The position numbers and the translations under genes are program-made. Positions 11,301 to 23,300 of a stretch of DNA of 64,000 bases are shown in pieces. Under the pieces are notes generated by a model. It had not been told where the DNA came from. It saw nothing but the letters and a program-made list of their open reading frames with translations, and searched no databases. How positions within the stretch are numbered: position 1 is the stretch's first letter; each line of letters begins with the position of its first letter. Origin of the DNA: Chrysaora quinquecirrha (Eukaryota; Cnidaria; Scyphozoa; Semaeostomeae; Pelagiidae); contig JACTAT010000007.1 of the NCBI GenBank assembly GCA_014526335.1, forward strand, positions 617,486 through 681,485, written 5' to 3'.

Positions 11301-14300
11301 ATAGTTCTATAGGTTTGTCATGAATGGCGAACAGTAAGATGGATTTTTTTACAAGTGGCATACCACAGTAGATGGGATTTGAACCTGGACTGCATGACTT
11401 GAGAGCCAACGACGTCTCCACTGGGATGAAGAGCCAATGAAATCGCTGAATAACTCTCCAAGTCATGCAACGTGGGATTCTTTTCCAATTTTGCTGTTGT
11501 GATTCGGCTATGCTGAGTCTTCTTCGGCACAATAACTATTTATATATATTTGTCATAAATGGTGAACACTAAGATTTTTCAGCCAATGGCATACCACAAT
11601 ATATGGGATGCTTTTACCTGGACTGAATGGTCAGGTTACCAACCCCAGTTCCGCCGATCTAAAGATTCCTTGAAATCACTGAGTAACTCTCCAAGTCATG
11701 CAGCCAAAGGTGTTTTGACTTTTTGTGTTTCGGCTATTGAGCCTTCTTCAGCACCATAGCTATTTATATATCTTTGTCATGAATGGTGAACACTAAGATT
11801 TTTCAGAAAATTGCATTCCACGATAGATGGGATGCTGGACTGCATGGCGAGGTTACCATTTACCAACTACAGTTCTACTGATCTAAAGATTCTTTGAAAT
11901 CGCCGAGTAACTCTCCAAGTCATGCAGCCCAAGGTGTTTTGACTTTTTGTGTTTCGGCTATTGAGCCTTCTTTATTACCATGCATATTAACATGTTTGTC
12001 ATGAATGGCAAATGGCAATTTCCGCAAGTGGCACACAATAGATGTGTTTCGAGCCTGGACTGCATGACTGGAGAGTCAACGACATCTCCACTGAGCTAAA
12101 GAGCCAATGGAATCTAAAAGTCATGCAGCTTAGGGTTCTCTTCCTGTTTGGTGTATCTTCTTCGGTCATCGCCTTGTTGAGCCTTCCTCAGCACGATACA
12201 TATTTATATATTTTTCATGAATGCCATTCTTGGAAAGCCAACATAGAAGAGATAGATGCACAAATGATTTCAATGTTTCTTTTTTCCGTGGAAGAAACAA
12301 CAGGATTTTTGGCAATTGGCATGCAACTATTGATGGGATTCGAATCCAAGACTGCATAATCATTGGGGCAATGACAATTCCACTGAGCTAAAGAGTCAAG
12401 ATTAAATTATCCATATTAAAAAGTTCAAAGTTAATCTCCAAGTTATAAATCTTTTAAAGAAATAACAGTCAAATGTTGTTAGCTAAACTTATTTCTATGC
12501 AAGTTTACTAATTTTGTTTTGTTTTTCAACGTACAGAAGCAAAGAAACCCAAGCCACCACCAATGGGTTTTGGTTTCAGTCTGTCGAATGCTGATTTGAC
12601 AAAAGCAAGACTTAGGCCGGTTTCTGCTACAGAAGATTCGAAAACCATGACACCCAAAATTGAAGAAGCAAATAAACCCACACAGAGAGTACCTCCACTG
12701 GGACAAGCTGACGCACCGACTAATTTGAAAAAGGTTGAACCGGCAGTTAATGTAAGTTGTGTTATCTCTATACACATATTTTTTTTATAAGAAACTAAAC
12801 AATTGATCAAGTACTGAAAGTTTCTTTAAATTGTCAGATTTTGAGTACTCGAAGTTTCTTAAGAGTTTCTTGAATATCCATATTGGCAACATAGTTATTC
12901 TATCTGAATGATGTTCCAAACCCATTTTTTGATCGAATTTGAAAGCATATGGGTTTCCTGTTTGTCTGCTTGCTACAGAAATGCTTTATTGCAGATGAAA
13001 CACGCGAAATAGAAGACAATTTTTCTCTATCTGAGATAAAAAGTTTCCTATGTAATATTTTCCAGTACTGAACTTTCTTAAATTTTTGGCTGTTCGAGAG
13101 TCTGGGTTTCTTATTAAGAGTTTCTTATAAAAAAATATGTGTATAAAGTCTGATTTCCATAACACCATAGAGGGATCGTATAAGAGGATCGGCGACCGCC
13201 TGCGATCGTCTTCGTTGCTTTCCCGATTAAATAGAAATATCATTACGACAGTCGGTCTTCGTTTGTCGTAAGCTTCAGGAGAGTTGACATGCAGAGTTCA
13301 ACTTTCCTGTTCAATACGACAGTTCCGATCAAGGAAAAACTTTGTGTAAGGTTGGTACCTGGCCTAAGGTACCGAAGCGCATGCAGTTAGGCTCATATCG
13401 CATGAGCACAAATTCGTATTCGGCCTATATGAATAATTTCACCAGCCGCCCCATTCTCCAATGCCAGACGCGTTTCGCTCTTATTGGAGCTCATCAGTGA
13501 CATGTGTGGGAATAGAACCGGGGTTTGTTGCGTGAGAAGCACAAGTGCTAATCACACGACCACCGGAGCTGGGCTGACTGGTCAGTAACTGCCTGAGTTT
13601 TAGACTCGTATCACACGATTATCGAAGTCTTGCATATTACTATGTAAAGTTGGTACCTGGCCTAAGGTACCGAAACGCATGCAGTTAGGCTCATATCGCA
13701 TGAGCACAAATTCGTATCCGGCCTATATGAATAATTTCACCTAAATTTTTTTAAAACTTTATGGAAACATGGGTCGTAGACGATCGGCGTTCATCGCAGA
13801 CTATCCCATTGTTGAAATACAATCATGTGAGTCTGATTATCGAATTGATTGACAGCTGCTATTGTTCTGGTTCGAGGATCTGCGTCATGAAGGCTGGCAA
13901 CATGATCGTAGACAGTCACCGATGTATCGAAAATCTCAAATGAAATCGCAGATGGAACATAATAATTTTATAATTTTAGCGGTAGAAGCTCGGCGAAATG
14001 TTGGGTGAAATCTTCGTGACGTTGCTCATCATTTGTTCTTTTTTCTTTAGGGAGCTGTCACCAAGAGAAATGCACCAGCACCACCTTCTAGTCAAAGTAA
14101 GTCACTAATGAAAAAAGTCACGATATTTTGAAAATTCTTGAAAAAACTGTCAAAAAACTAGCCAGTGTGGAAATTAGTTACGCTCTAATAGTTTTTTGAA
14201 TTCCACTAATAATTTCAAGAGATGTGACTGCGACATGCAGGAAAATTTGGGACCCATGTGGTTACAACCGTTAGAGAGTGTAAAATTTCAACATTCAATG

Positions 14301-17300
14301 AATTATTGCAGACCGCTGCCTGAAAGCAAGCACTTAATCACCTAGGGTAACTTTTGCACATCCACAAGGGCAAGAACTTTCAACAGCACCATACATATTT
14401 GTACATATTTGTCATGAATAGCGAATACTAGGATAGATTTTTCCACTAGTGGCATACCACAATAGATGGGATTCGAACCTGGACTGCATGACCAGAGAGC
14501 CAACGACGTTTCCACTATAGCTATAGAGCTCAATGAAATCGCCGAGTAACTCTCTGAGTCATACAGCCCAAGGCTCTCCTCCTGTTTGACTTTTTGTATT
14601 TCGGCTATGTTGAGCCTTCTTCAGCAGCACCATACACATGTGACATATTTTCATGAATGGCGAAAATTAGGATAGATTTCATTGAGCACTATAGCTCAGT
14701 GGAAACGTCGTTGGCTCTCTGATCATGCAGTCCAGGTTCGAATCCCATCTATTGTGGTAGCTATGGCACTTGTGGATAAATCTATCCTAGTTCGCCATTC
14801 ATGAAAAAATATGTACAAACGACTTACGGAATTAAGGAAAGTTCGAATGACAGAGATTCGAATTAATTAAAGGGGCTTTATTTTCCATATACTCGTTGAG
14901 GGTCGTTGATGGATTTTCACAGTCTTTGCAAAAACTAAAATACTACCCCTCATGATGTTAAAATTGTAACACTAGGTTGACAAAATTGAAATTTGACCCT
15001 CAACGACTATATAAAAACCAGGCCTAGGGGATTTGTTAGGGGTTTTTAAACAGGCCTGGAATTTCGTTAGAATTAGTAAAAGTTCCAATGATTTCGAATT
15101 GAGAGAATTCACTTTTTGCTAGAGTAAATTTATGACCGAAACGTATCGAAAAATTATGCATGACAATTGTCTAAAACCACCAAAAATACACTGACCAAAA
15201 TTCACCCCCCCCCCCCACCTAATCTACTGGAGAAACTTATCTATTGTTCTTTTATTTTTGCAAACAGCAAAGCCAGCGTTAACTCCTGCTGTAGCTCCCC
15301 CGGCAACTGGAGAACGATATTCGGCGAAATTCGATTATGAGCCAGAAAATGATGACGAAATTGCTCTAAACATTGGAGATATTGTCATGGTGACAAACAA
15401 AGATGTCTGCGAAGGATGGTGGGAAGGTACTGTGAACGGAAAAACTGGAGTATTTCCGAATAACTTTGTTGAACCTGCACCTTTACCAGCTCCTGCGGAG
15501 GAGAAGCCAAAAGAAAGAGTGAGTTCGGTCAATTTTTTTATTACTCTTAAGTCACATTAATTTCCAAAAATTATCGGACGGTTAAATTTCAGAAAAATTT
15601 CTAGTCCAACAATTTAACCTTATTTAATGTTTATTTTCATATTCCTGACCTTTTGCCAATCCGACCATGGTTCGACTATGGTTCGTCTCGGTACGGCTCT
15701 GTTTCATAAGGCATTTTTCTAGTCGCACCGTACCACACAGAAATATTTTGGCACTTGTGAATATTTTCAACAAACACCTTTTCACCCAAACAGGGCTTGG
15801 ACAATCCTATACATATTTGGAAGAAAGGTACGGCACGGCGCGACTGATTTTGGTTTCATAGTCGCTCTGTGTCAGCCTGGACAAGAGGCCTTTGCCGTTC
15901 AGTCGAGCCGAGTTTGAAATTGATTTCATACGAGTCGCGCCGCGCCGAAGCACCTGTACGAGGAATCTGGGTCACTGAAAATAACAAATTTTCCAAAAAA
16001 ATTCATGTATTAAAAAGTTGACAGAAAATAAATTCCACTCTGCAATTTTGCAACCAAAATTAATTTCAACGTTCGAAAATTCCGTGGCCAAATATTTTGA
16101 AAATTAATGTTATTAGATATATTTTGAAAACTATTCTAATTATCAAGGAGTGGGTGACCTTCACACGAGGACATAGCGGAAAGAAACCTTTCTAGAGTGG
16201 AATACATTACACCAAAATATTATTTATAAGAAATTATTATGCTCCTTCGCAGAATCCTGTCTCACAAAGCCTGACATCTTCCCAGTGGTAAATATACCCA
16301 ATGAACAGGGCCCTTGTTGTAACAGAAGTTTTGTCGCCCATCAATTGAAACAAGTGGATGTCACTCACTTAATTTTCCCATGGGCTCTGACCTACACGCA
16401 AACTTTCAACATACTGTTTCAACGAACGGCTGGGATTATGGAAATTTTTCCAAATTTCTGTTGGAAATTCAATTCAATCAAACATGACTCATGTTCTGAA
16501 TATTTTGACTTTGGACTTATCGTTTAGTCTTCTTGTTCGTTCGTTATGGAAATGTTATGTTGAATTAATGAACGTCTTGTCTTTTCTTATCGTACATCTA
16601 TCTAGCTATAGCTGCATAACTCTAACAATTTCGGGATTTCGGGAAAATTTTTCGATTCCAAATTCCAAATTCCTAATCTAAGTAGTAGGTTAATTAAGAC
16701 ATCGACCCTGGCTGTGACGCTACCGTAGCTAGGCCTCGAGCCCCGACCTCACTGAGCTTCTGACACCAAGAGCCAGCTGGATTAGACTACGACGCTTTTA
16801 AAGTTTATGACTTTGTAATGAAAGTACCCATGAAAGTTGTCTTTACATTGTGAATTCATGTATTACGTCATTTCCGCTTCTTTCTGTAATGTCAAGTGAT
16901 TAATAAAATGATGGAAGTACCTATGAAAGTTGTCTTAACAATGTCAATTCATGTATTATGTCATATCCGCTTATTTACATTGTCAATTCATGTATTACGT
17001 CACCTCCGCTTCTTTCTGTAATGACAAATGATTAATAACATGATGAATGTACCCATGAAAGTTGTCTTTACAATGTTACTTCATGCATTACGTCATTTCC
17101 GCTTCCTTACATTGTCAATCCAAGTATTACGTTATTTCCGCTTCTTTCTGTTATGACAAGTGATTAATAACATAATGAAAGTACCCATGAAAGTTGTCTT
17201 TACAGTGTCAATTCTTGTATTACGTCATTTCCGCTTCTTTCTGTTATGACAAGTGATTAATAACACAATGAAAGTATCCATGAAAGTTGTCTTTACAGTG

Positions 17301-20300
17301 TCAATTCGTGTATTACGTCATTTCCGTTTCTTTCTGTAATGACAAGTAATTAATAACATAATGAAAGTACCCATGAAAGTTGTCTTTAAGTGTCAATTCA
17401 TGTATTACGTCATTTCCGCTTCTTTCTGTAATCACAAATAATAAATAACATAATGAAAGTACCCATGAAAGTTGTCTTTACAATGTCACTTCATGTATTA
17501 CGTCATTTCCGCTTCTTTACATTGTCAATCCAAGTATTACGTTATTTCCGCTTCTTTCTGTTATGACAAGTGATTAATAACACAATGAAAGTATCCATGA
17601 AAGTTGTCTTTACAGTGTCAATTCGTGTATTACGTCATTTCCGTTTCTTTCTGTAATGACAAGTAATTAATAACATAATGAAAGTACCCATGAAAGTTGT
17701 CTTTAAGTGTCAATTCATGTATTACGTCATTTCCGCTTCTTTCTGTAATCACAAATAATAAATAACATAATGAAAGTACCCATGAAAGTTGTCTTTACAT
17801 TGTCAATTCATGTATTACGTCATTTCCGCTTTCTACAATGACATGTGATTAATAACATCAGTTATATTGTAAGTCTTTTTTTTTATTTTATCAGGTAAAG
17901 AAGCCAATACTTCCTCATGGCGGAAAAGTTCCAATTTTGCCAGGTATGATTATGAAGTCTTCTAGATCTTTGTTATTCGTCTACTGAACCTGCGCCGAGG
18001 CGCCCTTAATATTTAATAAATCAAATAGACAGGGAAATTACTGTAACCATCTAGCAAACTGGGTAACCGAAAATTTTATTGTTGCTATTACTTAACTACA
18101 CTATTGCGGATATTTTGGCACTTGGGACATGTTTTGGTAATTACCGGGTGTCACGTGATCGATGACGTATGTAGTTGCCGGTCAGTAAAAAATCAAAGTC
18201 AAGATATTTCAAATTTCAGTATACCATATGAAAGAGCGTCAAAAATGGAGCAAAATATTATAAGACATGCCTTGCATTTGAGCTACGGATACAAAGTTAT
18301 GCACAGTTAAAAATGTGCTCCTCCGCAGAGGCTTAAATTTTTTGAGCTTTCAAAATTCATTCTGTCATCGGTCTGAAGCAAAACTACTGTCTTTTACATT
18401 TTGTTGAGGTATCACGGATGTGTAAAAGGTCCGAAACTATTAGAAAAACTTAGATTCATAGTGATAATTGTTAATCAGTCCTATCCAAATGTTCTTCTTA
18501 CCTACTGAACAAGGCCAAAAGCTTGCGACGTTGAGTTCATGTGCTTTTCCGATGATACTTAGGTAATGCAATGTACGCCTGTCCAATTTCAACGTTTTAC
18601 CATAACTATTCTTATTTAAGGTACATAAATGGCACAAATTTGTAAGAGAAACTTAGATTCGTAGTCGTGAGAAGTCAATCAGTTCTTATCCTCAAGCAAG
18701 CCGAAACTTTGCAACTATGTGCTGCTCTTATGATTCTTTAAGCGCTATACGCCTTTCTAAATTCAACTTAAAAACCTTATTATTACCCAATCGGATTTAC
18801 ATGGGGTACGAAAATGTCAGAAGAGCTTAGATTCACGTGAAAGATGGTCAATAAAACGTTCTTTTTATCCAAGGATAATCTAGTTTCGAGGACAAAACAA
18901 CTCAATGCGTAGTCAAGAAATCAGGTCCTAAAAAGCCTGTTTCTATTTTGAAAGAGAGTGTCTGTTATTTCATATACTGGTCGTCAAGTTATAACTCAGA
19001 AGAAACCTTCCAGGACTAATTATAGTCCGCTATTACTTAAGAACCTCGTCATTTCTTGAAGCGTATAAAGCGCAGCGCTTGCCGATAACGGCTGGTTTAC
19101 ATTCGAGCACAGTGCACCGTTGGTCTGAACTTCCGACGCTTGGAAGAGCGCTTAAAGCTGACTCAATTGCGCATCGTCAGATCTTGGCACTACGTCCGCG
19201 CTTTCGAAAATGCTGAAATAGAAAGCAGGTATATTTCAAAGCAACAGAATATAAGGTACGAGTTTCGGCTGATAATTCAGCGCAATTTTGAAATCTCCCA
19301 AATCTGTCGTCCCTGAAAGATGAACATAGTTTGAAGCTGGCAAAAAGAATGGAAAATGTATTCACAGTAGTATGATGACAAACCAATTCATAGCGAAGAA
19401 AAGAGACAAGGGCCGATTAACGTGATTGCTTTTTGTTCCCAGTGAAAATGGTCTAATTCCGCGAGAAACTGTATACTATCATCGAAAGAAACAACGCTTA
19501 CAAAGGGAACCGGTAAAGAATGTGTCAGAGTTCATAACAACAACCTCGGAAAAGCTGAAGATCAAGTCAATTAATACTGTAAGCAGCGCTAAATTTGCTA
19601 AACTTAGAAATGGACTTTGAATTTTTTTACCGTGAAGATAAAAAGTTGTTCGTTAAGTAAGACTTGGGGATTGCTGTTCGCCTATTTAATATACCTAATC
19701 TGATTGAAAAATACACAATAATTCTCCAAAAAGGAACGCTAACGTTGAAACTGGCTGCTATCTGCTTCACGATTCAGCCTGCTACGCTTGGTGCTCAGGT
19801 TCGGGTATGTGGTTTTCTGTAAAAGCTTTATTAGGACGAATTGCTTTCATATATGTAATTATTGTACGGGAACGTCAACCTGTTTTCCGACTATGCTGTT
19901 CGATAGTCACCCAGTCTCTATGATCAGGATCCACAGAGCTCCATTGGCTTCATCAGATTAAATAGTTCAAGCATACACAACATTAGTTGCCATGTTAGGG
20001 AAGTGCGAAACAGTCTATATTCAATTTCAAGAAGCCGATGTTGCATTTGGTATGGAATGTAAATGGCAAACGTGAAAGTAGAACAACAAGAAGAGAGATA
20101 CAACCAAATAAAAGAGCAGATGATGTCAATGGCGCTTCTAATGAAACAGCGAAAGATCATTATCATGAACCGCAGGGCATCTTCTAAGGAATTATGACTA
20201 GTGGGCCAATCCAACAGGAGAGCTCGATTCACTAAGAAAAAAGTAAGGTCTGCAATCAAGACTATATCAAGAAATGAATGGCTGGTAACTCCAGTGGCCT

Positions 20301-23300
20301 GCAAACACCTTTTCCGACCATGAAGCAAACATGTAATGAGAAACATGTGCCAAAGGTGCACTTCCCAAGGAGGGTACGGGGACATACTCCCTCGGAAAAT
20401 TTTGGAATTTTATGTGTCTAGAGTCGCCCTGGTTGGGTTTCCGTGACTGAAATATGCTATAGTATATCTAACTACAAAATGATTCTATTTCACAAACTTA
20501 GAAAGGGCCCAATCTAGTGGACCACAAGCCACAAATTTTGCTCTTTTTACTGGGCCAGGAAAAGGGCCCACTGGGCCAATGGCCCAGTAGTTACAATGTT
20601 CAAAGATGCCCTGCATGAACGCAACTTAGTGAGTGATACCAGTGCGTTTTCTAACAATTCACTCTCATATTCTGCTATTCTTCTTTGCAAAAGATCTCGC
20701 AATGGAGCTGCAGTGGAGACTTGCACAACTAGTTATTTTATACCACGCTTTACCGCGCTTTGACGGTTGAAATTCAGGGTTGAGCTACAAGTTCATAGAC
20801 GCATGATGTACAGTATGTTGACCTTGAAAATACTGGTAAAGAATTATTTTCGCAAGAAAAAGTACGTAAAGAATCATACAGTACAAACGATAGACGTAGA
20901 GTAGCTACATAAAGTGTCTAAACCCTCTAAAGGCAACACATAAACGCAAAGTCGAACGCGATCTCCCAAAGTTTCGGCTTCTCAAGGGGTAAGAACTTTT
21001 GATTATTGTAAGTCGTTGAAATTGGACAGGCGTACATTGCATTACCTAAGTATCATCGGAAAAGCACATGAACTCAACGTCGCAAGCTTTTGGCCTTGTT
21101 CAGTAGGTAAGAAGAACATTTGGATAGGACTGATTAACAATTATCACTATGAATCTAAGTTTTTCTAATAGTTTCGGACCTTTTACACATCCGTGATACC
21201 TCAACAAAATGTAAAAGACAGTAGTTTTGCTTCAGACCGATGACAGAATGAATTTTGAAAGCTCAAAAAATTTGAGCCTCTGCGGAGGAGCACATTTTTA
21301 ACTGTGCATAACTTTGTATCCGTAGCTCAAATGCAAGGCATGTCTTATAATATTTTGCTGCATTTTTGACGCTCTTTCATATGGTATACTGAAATTTGAA
21401 ATATCTTGACTTTGATTTTTTACTGACCGGCAACTACATACGTCATCGATCACGTGACATCCGGCAATTACCAAAAAATGTCCCAAGTGCCAAAATATCC
21501 GCAATAGTGTAGTTAAGTAATAGCAACAATAAAATTTTCGGTTACCCAGTTTGCTAGATGGTTACAGTAATTTCCCTGTCTATTTTCTCATTCGGGGTAT
21601 TAACAGGTCAGTTCCAGAGTTGTGAAGAACTTGAGTATGGAAAACTGACATTTGCAAACCACTTAGGTATTCCGGGGCCAAAAATTATTTGAGCGTCCCG
21701 GCGCACATTAGAGAGAATACTGTGCCACATTTTTTTTAGATTCGAACCTGACTTTCATGATTTAAGAGCTTGTTCGAGAGCTGGACAATTCCACAGAGCA
21801 AACACGTTTGTCAATATGTCGGCTGAAAATAGGCCATACCATCACAACATCTGTGATGTTTTGGGTTGCTGACGTCATCTGCGAATGAACTCCAGGACTC
21901 CGAAATGACGTCCGAAGTGGATAATGTTGTGCCAACGTGTTGACGAGACATAGCAAACCGTACCAACACATCGATTTTGCTCAAATCGATGCGAATTTTG
22001 GCCAGCGTTTTTAACATATTGTTTCATTAAGCTGGAATAGGAAAAAGGAAATAATTGAAATAAGAAAAAGATTTAAACTGGCGATTTAAGTTGGACCACG
22101 AGTTTTTCTTCTTCACCGTCAACGAAAAGAGTGAGCAATAAACAAACAGCTGCTTCCTTTTCGCCCATGTATGCAAAAGATCATTTGTAGTTGATGTCAA
22201 CAACCCGAACCTTTCAACATGTTGGCCTAATTTCATCCAACTTGTTGGCCAGCAATGTTGGCACCGTTTGCGCCCGCCTTTAACGTGTTGTTTGTTTGGA
22301 CAACATCTATAACAAACTGTGCCAACATGTTGGCCAGTTATTGTTGGCGGCGATGTTGGCAAACAGATTTGCACGGTTTGCGCCCGGGTTTAATTATAGG
22401 GTAATGAAATTGTGGAAGACCCAGGCCGAACAGCTCAAAGCTGTCATTCAGTTGTGTTTCGGCTTTATTGCATCTTCATCATTTTCATGCAGTAAATATA
22501 TTCGTCTCTTTTCAGCAAAGAAAGCAGAGCCTCAAGAAGTCACGAAACCGGATTCAAAACCATCTCCACCACCGGCAAAAAAGCCTATTATGCCCGAAAG
22601 CAAAAAACCTATGGTTGTGGAACAAGAAAAAGCAGTTAACCAAGAAACAACAAAACCTGAACTTCCAAAGCCGGATCTACCAAAACCGGAACTTCCAAGG
22701 CCTGATCTACCAAAACCGGAACTTCCAAGGCCTGATCTACCAAAGCCTGAATTTAAAAAACCACCGCCTCCGGTTTCGAAAAGTAAACCGGTTCCTCCTA
22801 AACCGAGCGTTGTAACTAAGCCGCCGGTTGACGAGCCGCAGAGGACGAACTCTTTTAGGAATATTTTGAACAATTCACTTGCTGAACGTGGCAGGATACC
22901 ATCAATCAATAAGAAACCACCCGCTCGCCCGCCAGCCGATACCTCGCTACATGCTAATCAACCTCACGAGGTTCCAGTTTCGAAAGAATCTGCTCCACCA
23001 AGACCGGAAAAACCAAAACATGAACCAGAGAAGAAAATCGAAAAAGATGTCAAGACTGAAGGTATGTTTGTCACATTACTTGTTTGCCACTTTCAATGTC
23101 CTCTCTTAGCCCGAATCTACTCTTAGGTGCCTAATTGCTGGGGGGGTTGGAACTACCGTCAGGGACTAATTGGCGGGGGGGGGGTCGGAATAAACGGGAG
23201 GTTGGACTTTGTTTGACAAACTTTGTCTGGAAACTGCTGACATGCAAAGCGAGGGGCCCTATAGTGCTCATAGGCTAAGGAAATCCATAGTTCTAACCAA

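Noticed and set aside
12563..12640. A-D-L-T-K-A-R-L-R-P-V in exon 4 as the CPI motif
   Set aside because: Only partial likeness. The exon 9 sequence aligns at every consensus position and lies in the expected place before the coiled coil.
14692..14766. Functional tRNA gene on the + strand
   Set aside because: A- and B-boxes are present, but the T-stem and anticodon stem do not pair, and several decayed relatives are nearby.
16809..17860. CRISPR-like array (regular repeats of about 93 bp)
   Set aside because: Repeats and would-be spacers are equally conserved, so it is an ordinary minisatellite in an animal intron.
19924..20385. 153-codon minus-strand frame inside the long-TIR element
   Set aside because: It has no domain, an odd composition (Cys/Leu/Ile-rich) and no splice or start support. 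It may be chance, so it is mentioned only in the element entry.
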